A stretch of 64,000 nucleotides of DNA from an uncultured Eubacteriales bacterium (GTDB lineage Bacteria > Bacillota > Clostridia > Monoglobales > Monoglobaceae): NCBI GenBank assembly GCA_905198865.1, contig CAJKEB010000001.1:24671-88670 (forward strand), given 5' to 3'. The notes below the pieces were generated by a model that saw only the letters and a program-made list of their open reading frames with translations, ran no database searches and had not been told where the DNA came from. The position numbers and the translations under genes are program-made. This document shows positions 36,578-46,602 of the stretch, one piece after another (the first letter of the stretch is position 1; each line of letters begins with the position of its first letter).

Positions 36578-37966
36578 ATGAGTAATTTAACTTTTGATAA
36601 TCATAACAGATTTTCAGAAATCAGTGAGACAGATAAGAAGAATATGTATGCTTTTTGTGATGAGTACAGAAAGTTTATTGACAGAGCAAAGACTGAGCGT
36701 GAATTCACATTGGAAGCAAGTAAGCTTCTTGAAGACAACGGATTTGTTGAGCTTAGTTCAAAGGATACACTTAAGAGAGGCGATAAGGTATATACCATTA
36801 ACAGAGGCAAAGGCGTTATAGCTGCTGTAATCGGCAGTGAGGAATTCAGCAGCGGTGTTTCAATCGTTGGTTCTCATATTGATTCGCCGAGACTTGATTT
36901 AAAGCCAAATCCTGTTTACGAAGATAATCATTTCGCGTATTTTAAGACGCATTACTACGGCGGTATAAAGAAGTATCAGTGGACTACAATTCCGCTTGCA
37001 CTGCACGGCGTTGCAACACTTCAGGACGGAACCCAGATTAAGATTTCAATCGGTGAAGACGATAACGATCCTACCTTTGTTATTTCGGATTTATTGCCGC
37101 ACTTTGCCAGAAAGCAAATGGAAAAGAAGCTTTCAGAAGCGATTGATGCCGAGAGTCTGAATATTATTATCGGCAACGAGGAGGCTGCTGATTGCGGTGA
37201 TTCAAGCGAAAAAGTAAAGTATAATGTTTTAAAGCTGCTTAATGAAAAATATGATATATGCGAGGAGGATTTTGTCAGTGCTGAAATAGAAGCTGTTCCG
37301 GCGTTTAAGGCAAAGGATTTAGGCTTTGACAGAAGTATGGTTGCGGCGTACGGTCATGACGACAGAGTTTGCGCCTATGACGCTCTCAGAGCTGTTATTG
37401 ATATTAAAAATCCTAAGAAAACGGCAATCTGCCTTCTTGTTGATAAAGAGGAGATAGGCAGTGTCGGAAATACAGGTATGAGGTCAAGGCATTTTGAGAA
37501 CATTCTTGCAAAGATGATTTCAAAAACTGTTGATACGTATAATGATTTAATGCTGAGAGAAACGATTTCAAATTCAATTTGTTTTTCTGCCGATGTTTGC
37601 GCAGCATTTGATCCGAATTTCCCCGAGGTAAGCGATAAGCGCAATGTCGCTGTTCTAAACGGCGGTATCGGCGTAGTCAAGTACAGCGGTTCAGGCGGTA
37701 AAAGCGGCGCAAGTGACGCCAGCGCAGAGCTCATGGCTAATGTCAGAAAAATATTTAATGACGCCGGAGTTATGTGGCAGGCAGCGGAGCTTGGCAAGGT
37801 TGATGCAGGCGGCGGCGGAACGATCGCCGGATTTGTTGCCAATCTTGACATGGAAGTTGTAGATATAGGCGTGCCGCTTCTTTCAATGCATGCGCCCTAT
37901 GAGGTTGCCGGCAAGCTTGATATATTTATGGGATATAAGTGCTATAAAGCATTCTTTGAAAGATAA
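36578..37966 (+). CDS. M18 family aminopeptidase
   Basis: This 462-aa zinc aminopeptidase removes N-terminal residues from peptides, often acidic ones. Metal ligands and surroundings are clear: GSHIDSPRLDLKPNP, AYGHDDRVCAYDALRA and VDKEEIGSVGNTGM, with a final block LSMHAPYEVAGK holding the last His. The start follows AGGAGG. It is cytoplasmic (no signal peptide) and closes the coaE transcript, ahead of a terminator. Confidence 0.95.
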   Translation: MSNLTFDNHNRFSEISETDKKNMYAFCDEYRKFIDRAKTEREFTLEASKLLEDNGFVELSSKDTLKRGDKVYTINRGKGVIAAVIGSEEFSSGVSIVGSHIDSPRLDLKPNPVYEDNHFAYFKTHYYGGIKKYQWTTIPLALHGVATLQDGTQIKISIGEDDNDPTFVISDLLPHFARKQMEKKLSEAIDAESLNIIIGNEEAADCGDSSEKVKYNVLKLLNEKYDICEEDFVSAEIEAVPAFKAKDLGFDRSMVAAYGHDDRVCAYDALRAVIDIKNPKKTAICLLVDKEEIGSVGNTGMRSRHFENILAKMISKTVDTYNDLMLRETISNSICFSADVCAAFDPNFPEVSDKRNVAVLNGGIGVVKYSGSGGKSGASDASAELMANVRKIFNDAGVMWQAAELGKVDAGGGGTIAGFVANLDMEVVDIGVPLLSMHAPYEVAGKLDIFMGYKCYKAFFER

Positions 37967-37971
37967 TCGTG

Positions 37972-37998
37972 CAGGCGGATGAAAATTCCGCCTTTTTG
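37972..37998 (+). terminator. rho-independent terminator after the M18 aminopeptidase
   Basis: AGGCGGA / TCCGCCT with a 7-base loop followed by TTTTTG. Confidence 0.8.
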
Positions 37999-38028
37999 TA
38001 TTAGAATTATATTGTTTAGAGGTGGATT

Positions 38029-40401
38029 ATGAAAAATATCTTTAAAATAAGCAAACCAATTTGTATGGCTATCATATTAACTATTATTTTAGCTTATACT
38101 GTTATCCCGGTTTCTGCTGACAGTGTGCCGGTGCCGTATATAACTGACGGCAATGCTGAGTTTTCAATCAGTAATCCTGTAAGCAGTATTCAGACCGGCG
38201 ATGAGGTGTATGTAAAGATTACTGCGTCCGGATTACCTGATGATTTGTACGCATATGAGCTTTGGATAAGCTTTGACAACAGTTATCTTACATATAAGTC
38301 AGCAGAATCAACTGAAGATACTGCAATAAAAGTTGATAATTATTCCAATGGAATATTAAAAATAGGTTTTTCAAGTACAACAACCGATAATCTGAATATC
38401 GGGAATGCGATTGCAACGCTAAAATTCAGTGCAAAGAAAAGTGGAACAACAAAAGTAAATCTTGACAGAGCCGTGATATTGAGCGGCTCAATGTCGTATA
38501 CCGAATATCAAAATATTAACAAATCAACAACTGTGGCCATAGCGCCGAAATCATCAGGCGGCAGTTCCGGAGGCGGAGGAGGCAGCGGCGGAAGCACAGG
38601 AGGATCTATCAGTATTGTGGGAGGAACAAACAGTGTTTCAGGTTTGTCGCCCACAATGGTTCCGGCGTACGGAACTGCTCCTACCAATACTCCCGAAATT
38701 TTTAATGATTTATCAAACGCCGAATGGGCTGCGGAGGCAATTTTGGAATTATATGACTTGGGTGTAATCAATGGATACGACGACGGAGGTTATCATCCTG
38801 ACGATACTATTACGCGTGCAGAGTTTTCAAAGCTAATCTGCGCAGCATTCAGCCTTGTAACACCGGTAACCGTTGAGGAAACGTATTTTACCGACATCAA
38901 TGCCAATAATTGGTATGCGGTGTATATTTGTGCTGTTAAAAATGCAGGATTGATAAACGGTTATGATGACGGAAGCTTTAAGCCGGACGGCAGCATTACC
39001 CGTGAAGAAGCAGCGACAATTTTAGGACGAACTATAGAAAGTCTCGGTTTAGATTTACCGGCTGACAGATTGAATATTAACTTTAATGATGAAGATGATA
39101 TTTCGGATTATGCTGTAGGATATATAGACAGGCTCTATACAATGTCCTTGATAAACGGTGATAATAATTTATTCAGACCGGGAAGCAGTTTGACACGTGC
39201 GGAAAGCGCTCAAATGCTCTGGAATGTTATATTAAAAATAAATCAATATAATAACACAACAGAAAATGTCTCAATTCTTTCGTCATATTTCGAGTATGAG
39301 ACAGAGCTAAGTGAGCAGTATACAGAGCCAACGCCGAGCGATGTGCCTGATGCTGAACCGACTGCGATTTCAACAAGCGGACCGACTGTCGCTCCGTCAG
39401 ATGAACCTACGCAGACTCCCGAACCTACACTTATCCCTGAGCCTACACCGTCTGCCGATGTTAATCCGACATTTGTACCGGATAAAGTTTTTGACTGCAA
39501 AACTTTATCTGAGCTGTATGAGTATAATAATATTTATGAGTACACAATTCCCGACGACGGAAGCCGTGATGCGTTTTATGATGATTTTACTACATATCAG
39601 AGGTTAGGTGACGGCGATGCTTATATAGTATTTTCTATTCCGTATGCAAATCAAATAGAAGTTGTATCATATTTTTATGCAGGTGAGGAGCTTGTTGACT
39701 TTGCTTTTGACACCTCTGTTGACGGCATAAGCTGGAACTGTACTGAGTACTTGGCTGATTATATTACTGCCGAGGGAAAGTGGACAAGGGCGGTATATAG
39801 CTTAAAGACAGACTGCATAAAGTATTTAAGGATTAATTATCCGACAACGGTAAACTGGTGGACCCCTCTTGTTTCAAAAGTATCGGTATCATTCGGTGAA
39901 CCTACTGCTGACAGTATAAAAATCAGTGGAAGCAGAATGCTTATAATTCCGAGATATGATGAGACAGAATATAAGTATGAAGGATATGTTGCTGACCAAA
40001 TAGGCGAAAAATTTCAGGGGGATGTGGTATTCAGTATTGACGGTGAAGCTCCCACTGGAGTAACCGTTTCAGAGGACGGTACTCTCAGAATCAGCAGTAG
40101 TGCTGTCGGTAATTCTGAAATTATTCTGCACGCCGAATGTGAGGAATACAATTTAAGCGCAGACTATGTAATAACTTTAAAAAGTGCGATTCTTGGTGAT
40201 TTAAACAGCGACTTGATTGTTGATGCCGCTGACAGAGAACTGTCACTTGAATTGTTTTCAAAAGATAAAAATTCCGCCGATTGGAAGCTCTGCCGTGATG
40301 CGGATATAAACGGAGACGGCTTAATAAATATCGTTGATATCGGATTTATTTCAAAATCTGCGGCTGTATCGGCTGAAAGCGAGGCTGACGGGGTTGAGTG
40401 A
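38029..40401 (+). CDS. surface protein with cohesin-like, SLH, discoidin-like and dockerin domains
   Basis: This 790-aa secreted protein starts at the ATG after GAGGTGG. Order: signal peptide to about residue 30; a cohesin-like beta domain at 35-165 (GDEVYVKITASG, then LWISFDNSYLTY, KIGFSS and LKFSAKKSG); a Gly-rich linker; three SLH domains at about 221-404 (for example INGYDDGSFKPDGSITREEA); a Pro/Thr linker; a beta-sandwich resembling carbohydrate-binding discoidin domains at 490-625; an Ig-like segment; and a dockerin-type pair at 721-787 (LGDLNSDLIVDAADREL and DADINGDGLINIVDIGF, calcium-loop repeats). Cohesin and dockerin in one SLH-anchored chain point to a cellulosome-like surface assembly. 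The next gene overlaps its end by 8 bp. Confidence 0.85.
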   Translation: MKNIFKISKPICMAIILTIILAYTVIPVSADSVPVPYITDGNAEFSISNPVSSIQTGDEVYVKITASGLPDDLYAYELWISFDNSYLTYKSAESTEDTAIKVDNYSNGILKIGFSSTTTDNLNIGNAIATLKFSAKKSGTTKVNLDRAVILSGSMSYTEYQNINKSTTVAIAPKSSGGSSGGGGGSGGSTGGSISIVGGTNSVSGLSPTMVPAYGTAPTNTPEIFNDLSNAEWAAEAILELYDLGVINGYDDGGYHPDDTITRAEFSKLICAAFSLVTPVTVEETYFTDINANNWYAVYICAVKNAGLINGYDDGSFKPDGSITREEAATILGRTIESLGLDLPADRLNINFNDEDDISDYAVGYIDRLYTMSLINGDNNLFRPGSSLTRAESAQMLWNVILKINQYNNTTENVSILSSYFEYETELSEQYTEPTPSDVPDAEPTAISTSGPTVAPSDEPTQTPEPTLIPEPTPSADVNPTFVPDKVFDCKTLSELYEYNNIYEYTIPDDGSRDAFYDDFTTYQRLGDGDAYIVFSIPYANQIEVVSYFYAGEELVDFAFDTSVDGISWNCTEYLADYITAEGKWTRAVYSLKTDCIKYLRINYPTTVNWWTPLVSKVSVSFGEPTADSIKISGSRMLIIPRYDETEYKYEGYVADQIGEKFQGDVVFSIDGEAPTGVTVSEDGTLRISSSAVGNSEIILHAECEEYNLSADYVITLKSAILGDLNSDLIVDAADRELSLELFSKDKNSADWKLCRDADINGDGLINIVDIGFISKSAAVSAESEADGVE

Positions 40402-40909
40402 TATACGTATTGCCGGGATAGTGCGCGAGTCAATAGTTGACGGCGATGGAATAAGATTTGTTGTATTTGTTCAGGGCTGCCCTCATCGCTGTGAAGGCTG
40501 CCATAACCCTCAGACCCATGATTTTGAGGGAGGAAGTATTGTGTCAACAGATAAAATACTCAATGAGTTCAGAAAAAATCCGCTTCTTGCCGGAATTACT
40601 TTTTCGGGCGGCGAACCGTTTTGTCAGGCGCAGCCCCTTGCTGAGCTTGCAGAAGAGGTTGTTAAATGCGGAAAGAATGTTTGGGTATATTCCGGGTATA
40701 CATTTGAGCAGCTTTTTGAAATGTCTCAGCATGATAATAATATATTGAAGCTGTTAAATATTGCAGACGTCCTAATAGACGGCAGATTTATGCTTGAGCA
40801 AAAATCATTGCTTCTACGGTTCAGAGGCAGTAAAAATCAGCGCATGATTGATTTGAAAAAGACCATGCCTACATATACTTCGGATAAAAAAGTTATACTT
40901 ATCGATTAA
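40394..40909 (+). CDS. nrdG: anaerobic ribonucleotide-reductase activating protein, radical SAM
   Basis: I place the start at TTG 40394 (GAGG nine bases upstream), giving 171 aa, the usual length for NrdG; a longer frame adds residues inside the preceding gene. The radical SAM cluster motif is CPHRCEGC (C-x3-C-x2-C), preceded by DGDGIRFVVFVQG and followed by FSGGEPFCQ. These enzymes make the glycyl radical on NrdD; no nrdD is in this window. Embedding by an 8-bp overlap with a surface-protein gene is unusual. Confidence 0.85.
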   Translation: MSDIRIAGIVRESIVDGDGIRFVVFVQGCPHRCEGCHNPQTHDFEGGSIVSTDKILNEFRKNPLLAGITFSGGEPFCQAQPLAELAEEVVKCGKNVWVYSGYTFEQLFEMSQHDNNILKLLNIADVLIDGRFMLEQKSLLLRFRGSKNQRMIDLKKTMPTYTSDKKVILID

Positions 40910-40932
40910 TATTAGTTTGGAGAATAAGTTAT

Positions 40933-43900
40933 ATGAAGAGAATACTATGTCTATTGTTATCGGTTTTGATTATAATCACAAGCTGCTACCCGGTTTTTGC
41001 GGATGATACCGAAGATAATCCAGCAAATAATACTGTCAGCGAGAATAGTGCGGTTAACGAATTTCTGTTTGACGACTGCGCTGCTTTTGATAAGTCTGTT
41101 TCGCACAGCGAAGGGCTTGCGCTTGATGTGGTGACCGAGGAAAATAAGTATGCTTTCAGCGGTGATGATACGCATATAATCAGAGTTACATCTGATGCTG
41201 AATGGCTCATATATGAAGTTAATTCTAACGGATATTTTGTGTTCAACACTTGTTTTTCTCCGTCAGAGCCGGTTTCAAATTTTACTTTTCAGTATTCTGA
41301 CGACAAAGAAAGCTGGATTGATTTTAATCCAATTATAACGCAAAAATCGGTTGAATCGTATAAGTGGATATCTGTGTCATACAGTCTGAAAAAACTACCT
41401 GAGAGTGCAAGATACATAAAAATTACATTTCAGAATATTGGCGGAACTCCGTGGTCTCCTTGTATCGAAAGCGTTGAGCTTCGTCCATATACCACAAGTG
41501 AACAGGGATTTGTTGACTGCATTGGTACTAAATATTATAAGCCGACAAGCAAGCTCAAAAATCTCGGACTTGTAAGCGGCTACAGTAATACCGAGTTTAA
41601 GCCGTCAGACACTGTTACAAGAGCTGAATTTTGCACGATGACTGCAAAGTTGCTCGGAATAAATGCACTTCTGTCTCCCGACTCATACGAAAAGGTTTTT
41701 GATGATATTGAGAGTGATTATTGGGGTGCCGGTGCTATTTATGCCATGTACGGACTCGGAGTTATAAACGGTGACGAAAATAAGAACTTTAATCCGGAGG
41801 ATAACATTATACTTCAGGACGCTGTTAAAATTATAGTTTCAATATTGGGATACAATGCTATAGCAGACAGCGACGGCGGATATCCGGCAGGATTTGTTAC
41901 AACGGCTAACAGGCTTAGATTATTGAGTGAGCTTGAGGAAATCAGCCTGGCTGACCGCCTTACACGAGGCGACGCCGCAATATTAATGAATAACGCGCTT
42001 GATGTGGAAATTATGCACCAAACCGTTTACGGCGCTCAGAATACATACAGCACTGACGGCGCTACAGTGTTAACTCAGTATCATAATATCTATGAAAAGA
42101 CAGGCATTGTCACAGATGTTGGTTATTCAAGTGTGTATAGCGAGCAAAGTGCAGCGCCTGACGAGATAATAATCAATAATGAGAGAATAAAATCCGGTGA
42201 TATGCAGCTTTTGGACTATCTTGGTATGAAAGTCACTGCATATGTGAGGGAGAATTCAGATAAGACACATACTGTTGTTTATATTGAGAATGATGATATT
42301 AACCGCGTAACGGAAATATCTTATAATTCCTATGAACGTTTAGAGGATAATTCGCTTTATTATACAGATGAAAACAGCAGAGAACAGCGTGTTTCAATAA
42401 ACAATAACACAAAGATAATATATAACTATAAATATGATACAAGAGTTGCTTTAATAGATGAGCTTGATTTTAAAGCCGGTTTTTTGAAAGTTATTTCAAA
42501 CGGTACGAGCGGAAGCAGTGCTGATTATATTATGGTATATGATTATGACACATATTTTTTGGCGGATACGGCACGACTTGGCGGCACGTTTACTGATAAG
42601 TATATAGGTGCAGTGAATTTAGGTCTTGACAATGCAGATTTAATACTGCTTAAAAACGACGGCGAAGCCTCAGACTATAACGATGATTACACTGTGAATA
42701 AGGATTCGGTTTTGTGTGTTGTCAAAAGCAAAGACGGTCAGATTGCTGATGTCAGAGTTTCAATTGATACAGCATACGGAAGCGTCAAAAGCGTAAATTC
42801 GTCTGAGGGCGAATATACAATAGGTGATAATATATACCGGATTTCAGAATACTTTAAGAATACATGCCGTGAAATTGAGCCGAGAGATAAGCCCATAACA
42901 GCGTATCTTGACATAAACGGGAATATAGTTTCTTTTTCTGAATCGGGATACAGTGAAGAATACGGATATCTTCAGGCTGTATCTGACGGCGGTACGTTTA
43001 ATTCAGATGTTTTGCTGAGGATAGTCACTGAGACCGGTAAGTCGATTGAGATTAAGGCAGACGGAAAATCATCTCTTAACGGAAACTCGGCATCGCTGAA
43101 GTCGTTTTTGAATCTGACACCGCAGCTTGTCAGATTTACTCAAAGAAGCGATGGCACTGTTGCTTCGCTCGACACAGCGACCGATTTATACGGTGAAATA
43201 AATGAGGATATATTTGCCAGAAATTACAGAGGAACCAACTCTAAATATTACGGTGACGGCTTGAATATCTTTGCTTCAAAGTATCAGCTTACCGGTGAAA
43301 CAAAGGTTTTTGTCGTGCCAAACGATAAAGACGAGATAGCAAAGTATGAGGTTACAAATCTTACTCGTTTGCTGAGTGATACGGCATATGATGTTGAACT
43401 TTATGATTTGGACGAGAGCTACAGAGCAGGCGCTGCGGTCATACGTCTTGCTACAGATGACGGTCTTATATATAACTACAGTCCAATAGGCGTGATATTA
43501 AATTCAGGTACAAGCATAGATGAAAACGGTGATAAATTCCTGAGTATAATGCTTTATACCGGCGGTGTACTCAGTGAATTAAAGTTTCCGGCAGACGGAG
43601 CAACAGACAGAACAGACAACTGGGTTCCGGGATATGTGAACAGGAACACATCAAACGGAAATAATCCCTTTTCGGCAGGCGAGGTTATACAGTTTTCTGT
43701 TAAGGACGATAAGTGCTCCGCGTTCAGAACTCTTCTGACCGCTGAACAGATGAATAGCAATGCGTTTTACGAGAAGAACCTCGGCGATTACGGAGCGCTA
43801 AGCGAAGAACTGTTCTATAGTGAAATGTATTCATGCTTCGGAACGGTTGAAAGAAAGTTCTCGGACAAAATATTTGTCTGCGGCAGTGATAACGGTTGGG

Positions 43901-44058
43901 TTCGTTCTGTACCGCTCAGCTCACAAAATGTATATGTCTATGACAAAAAAACAAAGAAGCTCACGGTTGGCGACAATACCGATGTTGAACAAAACGGCGC
44001 GGTATTTGTACAGCTCAGATTTTCAGCTGCTGCGGTCATACTTGTTGTGCGTGATTAA
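40933..44058 (+). CDS. large S-layer-homology surface protein with discoidin-like domain
   Basis: This 1041-aa exported protein has a signal peptide at 1-24; the string ITSC near residue 18 could also act as a lipobox. A discoidin-like beta domain (about 34-180) is clearly related to the one in the cohesin/dockerin protein two genes upstream: both carry W-x-SVSYSL or AVYSL, then a strand ending YIKITF or YLRINY, then a W-x-P motif near the end. SLH domains follow (LGLVSGYSNTEFKPSD, GVINGDENKNFNPED, and a weaker third). The remaining 680 residues are beta-rich and not in a family I recognise. It probably lies in the S-layer facing the substrate-degrading proteins encoded around it. Confidence 0.82.
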   Translation: MKRILCLLLSVLIIITSCYPVFADDTEDNPANNTVSENSAVNEFLFDDCAAFDKSVSHSEGLALDVVTEENKYAFSGDDTHIIRVTSDAEWLIYEVNSNGYFVFNTCFSPSEPVSNFTFQYSDDKESWIDFNPIITQKSVESYKWISVSYSLKKLPESARYIKITFQNIGGTPWSPCIESVELRPYTTSEQGFVDCIGTKYYKPTSKLKNLGLVSGYSNTEFKPSDTVTRAEFCTMTAKLLGINALLSPDSYEKVFDDIESDYWGAGAIYAMYGLGVINGDENKNFNPEDNIILQDAVKIIVSILGYNAIADSDGGYPAGFVTTANRLRLLSELEEISLADRLTRGDAAILMNNALDVEIMHQTVYGAQNTYSTDGATVLTQYHNIYEKTGIVTDVGYSSVYSEQSAAPDEIIINNERIKSGDMQLLDYLGMKVTAYVRENSDKTHTVVYIENDDINRVTEISYNSYERLEDNSLYYTDENSREQRVSINNNTKIIYNYKYDTRVALIDELDFKAGFLKVISNGTSGSSADYIMVYDYDTYFLADTARLGGTFTDKYIGAVNLGLDNADLILLKNDGEASDYNDDYTVNKDSVLCVVKSKDGQIADVRVSIDTAYGSVKSVNSSEGEYTIGDNIYRISEYFKNTCREIEPRDKPITAYLDINGNIVSFSESGYSEEYGYLQAVSDGGTFNSDVLLRIVTETGKSIEIKADGKSSLNGNSASLKSFLNLTPQLVRFTQRSDGTVASLDTATDLYGEINEDIFARNYRGTNSKYYGDGLNIFASKYQLTGETKVFVVPNDKDEIAKYEVTNLTRLLSDTAYDVELYDLDESYRAGAAVIRLATDDGLIYNYSPIGVILNSGTSIDENGDKFLSIMLYTGGVLSELKFPADGATDRTDNWVPGYVNRNTSNGNNPFSAGEVIQFSVKDDKCSAFRTLLTAEQMNSNAFYEKNLGDYGALSEELFYSEMYSCFGTVERKFSDKIFVCGSDNGWVRSVPLSSQNVYVYDKKTKKLTVGDNTDVEQNGAVFVQLRFSAAAVILVVRD

Positions 44059-44102
44059 AAATAAATTGACAAATAATTAGTATAATATATCAATTTATTA
44101 TA

Positions 44103-44130
44103 TTTTGTTAAAGATGTTGTGTTGTATAAT
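44103..44130 (+). promoter_or_regulatory. possible sigma-A promoter of the pectate lyase gene
   Basis: A perfect TATAAT at 44125-44130 is preceded at 16 bp by TTTTGT, a weak -35. It lies about 40 bp before the start codon. Confidence 0.4.
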
Positions 44131-44171
44131 TATATTTAGTAAAATATGTATTACATAAGGGGGATGTTAAA

Positions 44172-46535
44172 ATGAATCAAAAACAGAAAAAGAACATTTG
44201 TGTTGTTCTGACGATTATGCTGCTTATCTCGGTTGTTTTTCCGGCTGTAGGTTTTGCAGAGGGTAATATTTCAACAGCCAATTCGAGTCTTGCGGCATTT
44301 CCGGGTGCTGAGGGCGGCGGTATGTGGACAACCGGTGCAAGAAATGATGGCACTGCTGAGCCGGAGGTTTACCATGTTACAAAACTTACTGATGACGGAA
44401 GCAAGGGTACATTCAGAGATGCGGTTTCGGAATCAAACAGGGTGATCGTGTTTGATGTTGCAGGTAATATTGAACTCACTGATACATTGTCAATTAAGGG
44501 CAGCAATCTGACAATACTTGGACAAACTGCACCTGGCGACGGTGTTTGCGTTAAAAATGCCAATACAAGTATAACCGGAAACAATGTCATACTGCGTTAT
44601 ATGAGATTCAGAATGGGCGATTTGCTTACTATGGAGGAGGATACATTAGGCTGCAGAAGCCGTCATAATATAATTGTAGACCACTGCTCAATCAGCTGGT
44701 GTGTTGACGAGTGCGCTTCGTTCTATGAGGTGACAGACATTACTATGCAGTGGTGTATAATTTCTGAAAGTCTGAGAATTTCTGTTCATGATAAGGGAGC
44801 TCATGGTTACGGTGGTATATGGGGCGGAACAAACGCAAGTTTCCATCATAATCTTTTAGCTCATCATGACAGCCGTAATCCGCGAATAGACGCAGGCCCG
44901 CTTGACGGCTTGGATATAGATTATGATATATCAAACCAGACAGAGCTTACCGATCTTAGAAATAATGTTGTTTATAACTGGGGAGGAAACTCGGCATATG
45001 GCGGTCAGGGTGCAGCTCCGGTTAATATTATAAACTGTTACTATAAGCCGGGTCCGGCAACAAAGAGCTCAGTTGCCGGAAGACTATTTCAGCTTACTTA
45101 TACCGGAAATAATATAGATAACAAGTGGGGTCCCGACCTTTATCTTGACGGTAACTATGTCAGCGGTAACACAAGTGTTACTAATGACAACTCAAAGGGC
45201 GTTGACGGAATACAGTCCGGAAAGAGTTATTATATCTGGACAAAGGATAATATAACCGATGAGGCAAAGTCAGCTCACTTGAAGTATCAGGATGAATATC
45301 CTGTTACAACACAGACAGCGCAGGAAGCGTATGAATCGGTTCTTGCGGGCGCAGGTACAAGCATTGTTCGTGACAGTGTTGATACGCGTATTATAAACGA
45401 AGTCAGAACAGGCACCGCAACAACGGTTACCTATAAAGACCCCGACACCGGAGCAAAAACAGTTACCAAAGGACTTATCAACACTCCGTCCGATGTTGGC
45501 GGTTATCCCGAACTTACGGGCACTAAGGCAAAGGACAGTGACAATGACGGAATTCCTAATGAATGGGAGGATGCACACGGTCTGGATAAGTTTAATAAGA
45601 ATGACGGTTTGTCTGTTGCGCCGAGCGGTTATCTCTATATTGAGGAATATGCAAATGCTTTAGCAGACGGCAGCTATGTCAGAAATGTGAATTATGATCC
45701 TGACGTTCCGGATTACGATCCAACAACAGAACCCACACCGACGCCTGCTGCAATCGTAACTCCAACGCCGAAGGTTGAACTCGTTGACAGCTGGAATGCA
45801 AAGTCCGGTGATGAGAATAAGGCGGCAGGTACAGAATTTATGCCGGGACTTTCAGGCGTCGTACAGCTTGAGAGAGCTATGACCGACACAAAAACGTATT
45901 CAGATGGCTTCACAAATAATTATGCAATAACCTGTAAGAGCACTAAGGGAGGCTGGGATGCAGAAAATGGTGTTGCTACAGGCTGTGCTATGAAGTATAC
46001 CGCGAAAGAGGACGGTATCATTACAATATATGCCTACGGAGTTTTAGCAAAGGAACCGCCTACCGTATTTTATGCAGTAGAGGCCGGTACTGTTGATCCG
46101 ACAACTGAAAATCTGTTCAGTGTACCTATTGACGAGGATGCGAAAAAGGTGATTTGTTCTATTCCCGTGGAAACCGGTAAGGTATATTATTTCTATATTG
46201 GCGGCGGATCTAAGACAAGATTTATGGGTGCAAAATTTGAGCGATATGTCGAAGATAAACTTCCGTATGAATTTGAAAAAGCAGAATTCGGCACAGACGG
46301 TAAGTTAAACGTTCAGCTTATACAAAACGATGTTACTACAGCAGGAAAGCTGATTGTTGCAGAGTTTACCTCCGATGAAATGTTGAAGAATATTAAAACA
46401 TTTGTAATTGAAAATTCTGACGTGAAAGATCTGGATTATACAAAACCTTCGGATGTTGATCATGTGGATTTATATATTTGGAACGATACCGAAAATATTA
46501 CTCCGCTCAGTCTGTCAGTACAGGATTTAAAGTAA
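44172..46535 (+). CDS. secreted pectate lyase (polysaccharide lyase family 1 type)
   Basis: This 787-aa enzyme starts at the ATG after AAGGGGG. Signal peptide 1-30 (cleavage after GFA). The right-handed beta-helix lyase domain (about 35-470) opens AAFPGAEGGGMWTTG and has IIVDHCSISWCVDE (calcium-binding DH motif) and HHDSRNPRIDAG (catalytic Arg region), as in PL1 bacterial pectate lyases. A calcium-type SDNDGIPNEWED segment follows, then a Thr/Pro linker and two beta domains (about 535-787) that may bind sugar. It cleaves pectin backbone by beta-elimination outside the cell. With the surrounding SLH proteins it suggests growth on plant pectin. Confidence 0.93.
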   Translation: MNQKQKKNICVVLTIMLLISVVFPAVGFAEGNISTANSSLAAFPGAEGGGMWTTGARNDGTAEPEVYHVTKLTDDGSKGTFRDAVSESNRVIVFDVAGNIELTDTLSIKGSNLTILGQTAPGDGVCVKNANTSITGNNVILRYMRFRMGDLLTMEEDTLGCRSRHNIIVDHCSISWCVDECASFYEVTDITMQWCIISESLRISVHDKGAHGYGGIWGGTNASFHHNLLAHHDSRNPRIDAGPLDGLDIDYDISNQTELTDLRNNVVYNWGGNSAYGGQGAAPVNIINCYYKPGPATKSSVAGRLFQLTYTGNNIDNKWGPDLYLDGNYVSGNTSVTNDNSKGVDGIQSGKSYYIWTKDNITDEAKSAHLKYQDEYPVTTQTAQEAYESVLAGAGTSIVRDSVDTRIINEVRTGTATTVTYKDPDTGAKTVTKGLINTPSDVGGYPELTGTKAKDSDNDGIPNEWEDAHGLDKFNKNDGLSVAPSGYLYIEEYANALADGSYVRNVNYDPDVPDYDPTTEPTPTPAAIVTPTPKVELVDSWNAKSGDENKAAGTEFMPGLSGVVQLERAMTDTKTYSDGFTNNYAITCKSTKGGWDAENGVATGCAMKYTAKEDGIITIYAYGVLAKEPPTVFYAVEAGTVDPTTENLFSVPIDEDAKKVICSIPVETGKVYYFYIGGGSKTRFMGAKFERYVEDKLPYEFEKAEFGTDGKLNVQLIQNDVTTAGKLIVAEFTSDEMLKNIKTFVIENSDVKDLDYTKPSDVDHVDLYIWNDTENITPLSLSVQDLK

Positions 46536-46545
46536 AATCAGCTCT

Positions 46546-46580
46546 ATCCTCCGTGTTATTTCACGGGGGATTTATTTGTG
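46546..46580 (+). terminator. rho-independent terminator after the pectate lyase gene
   Basis: ATCCTCCGTG / CACGGGGGAT with a 6-base loop, followed by TTATTTGTG. Confidence 0.7.
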
Positions 46581-46602
46581 TTAAGTACTTCGAAAGTATA
46601 TT

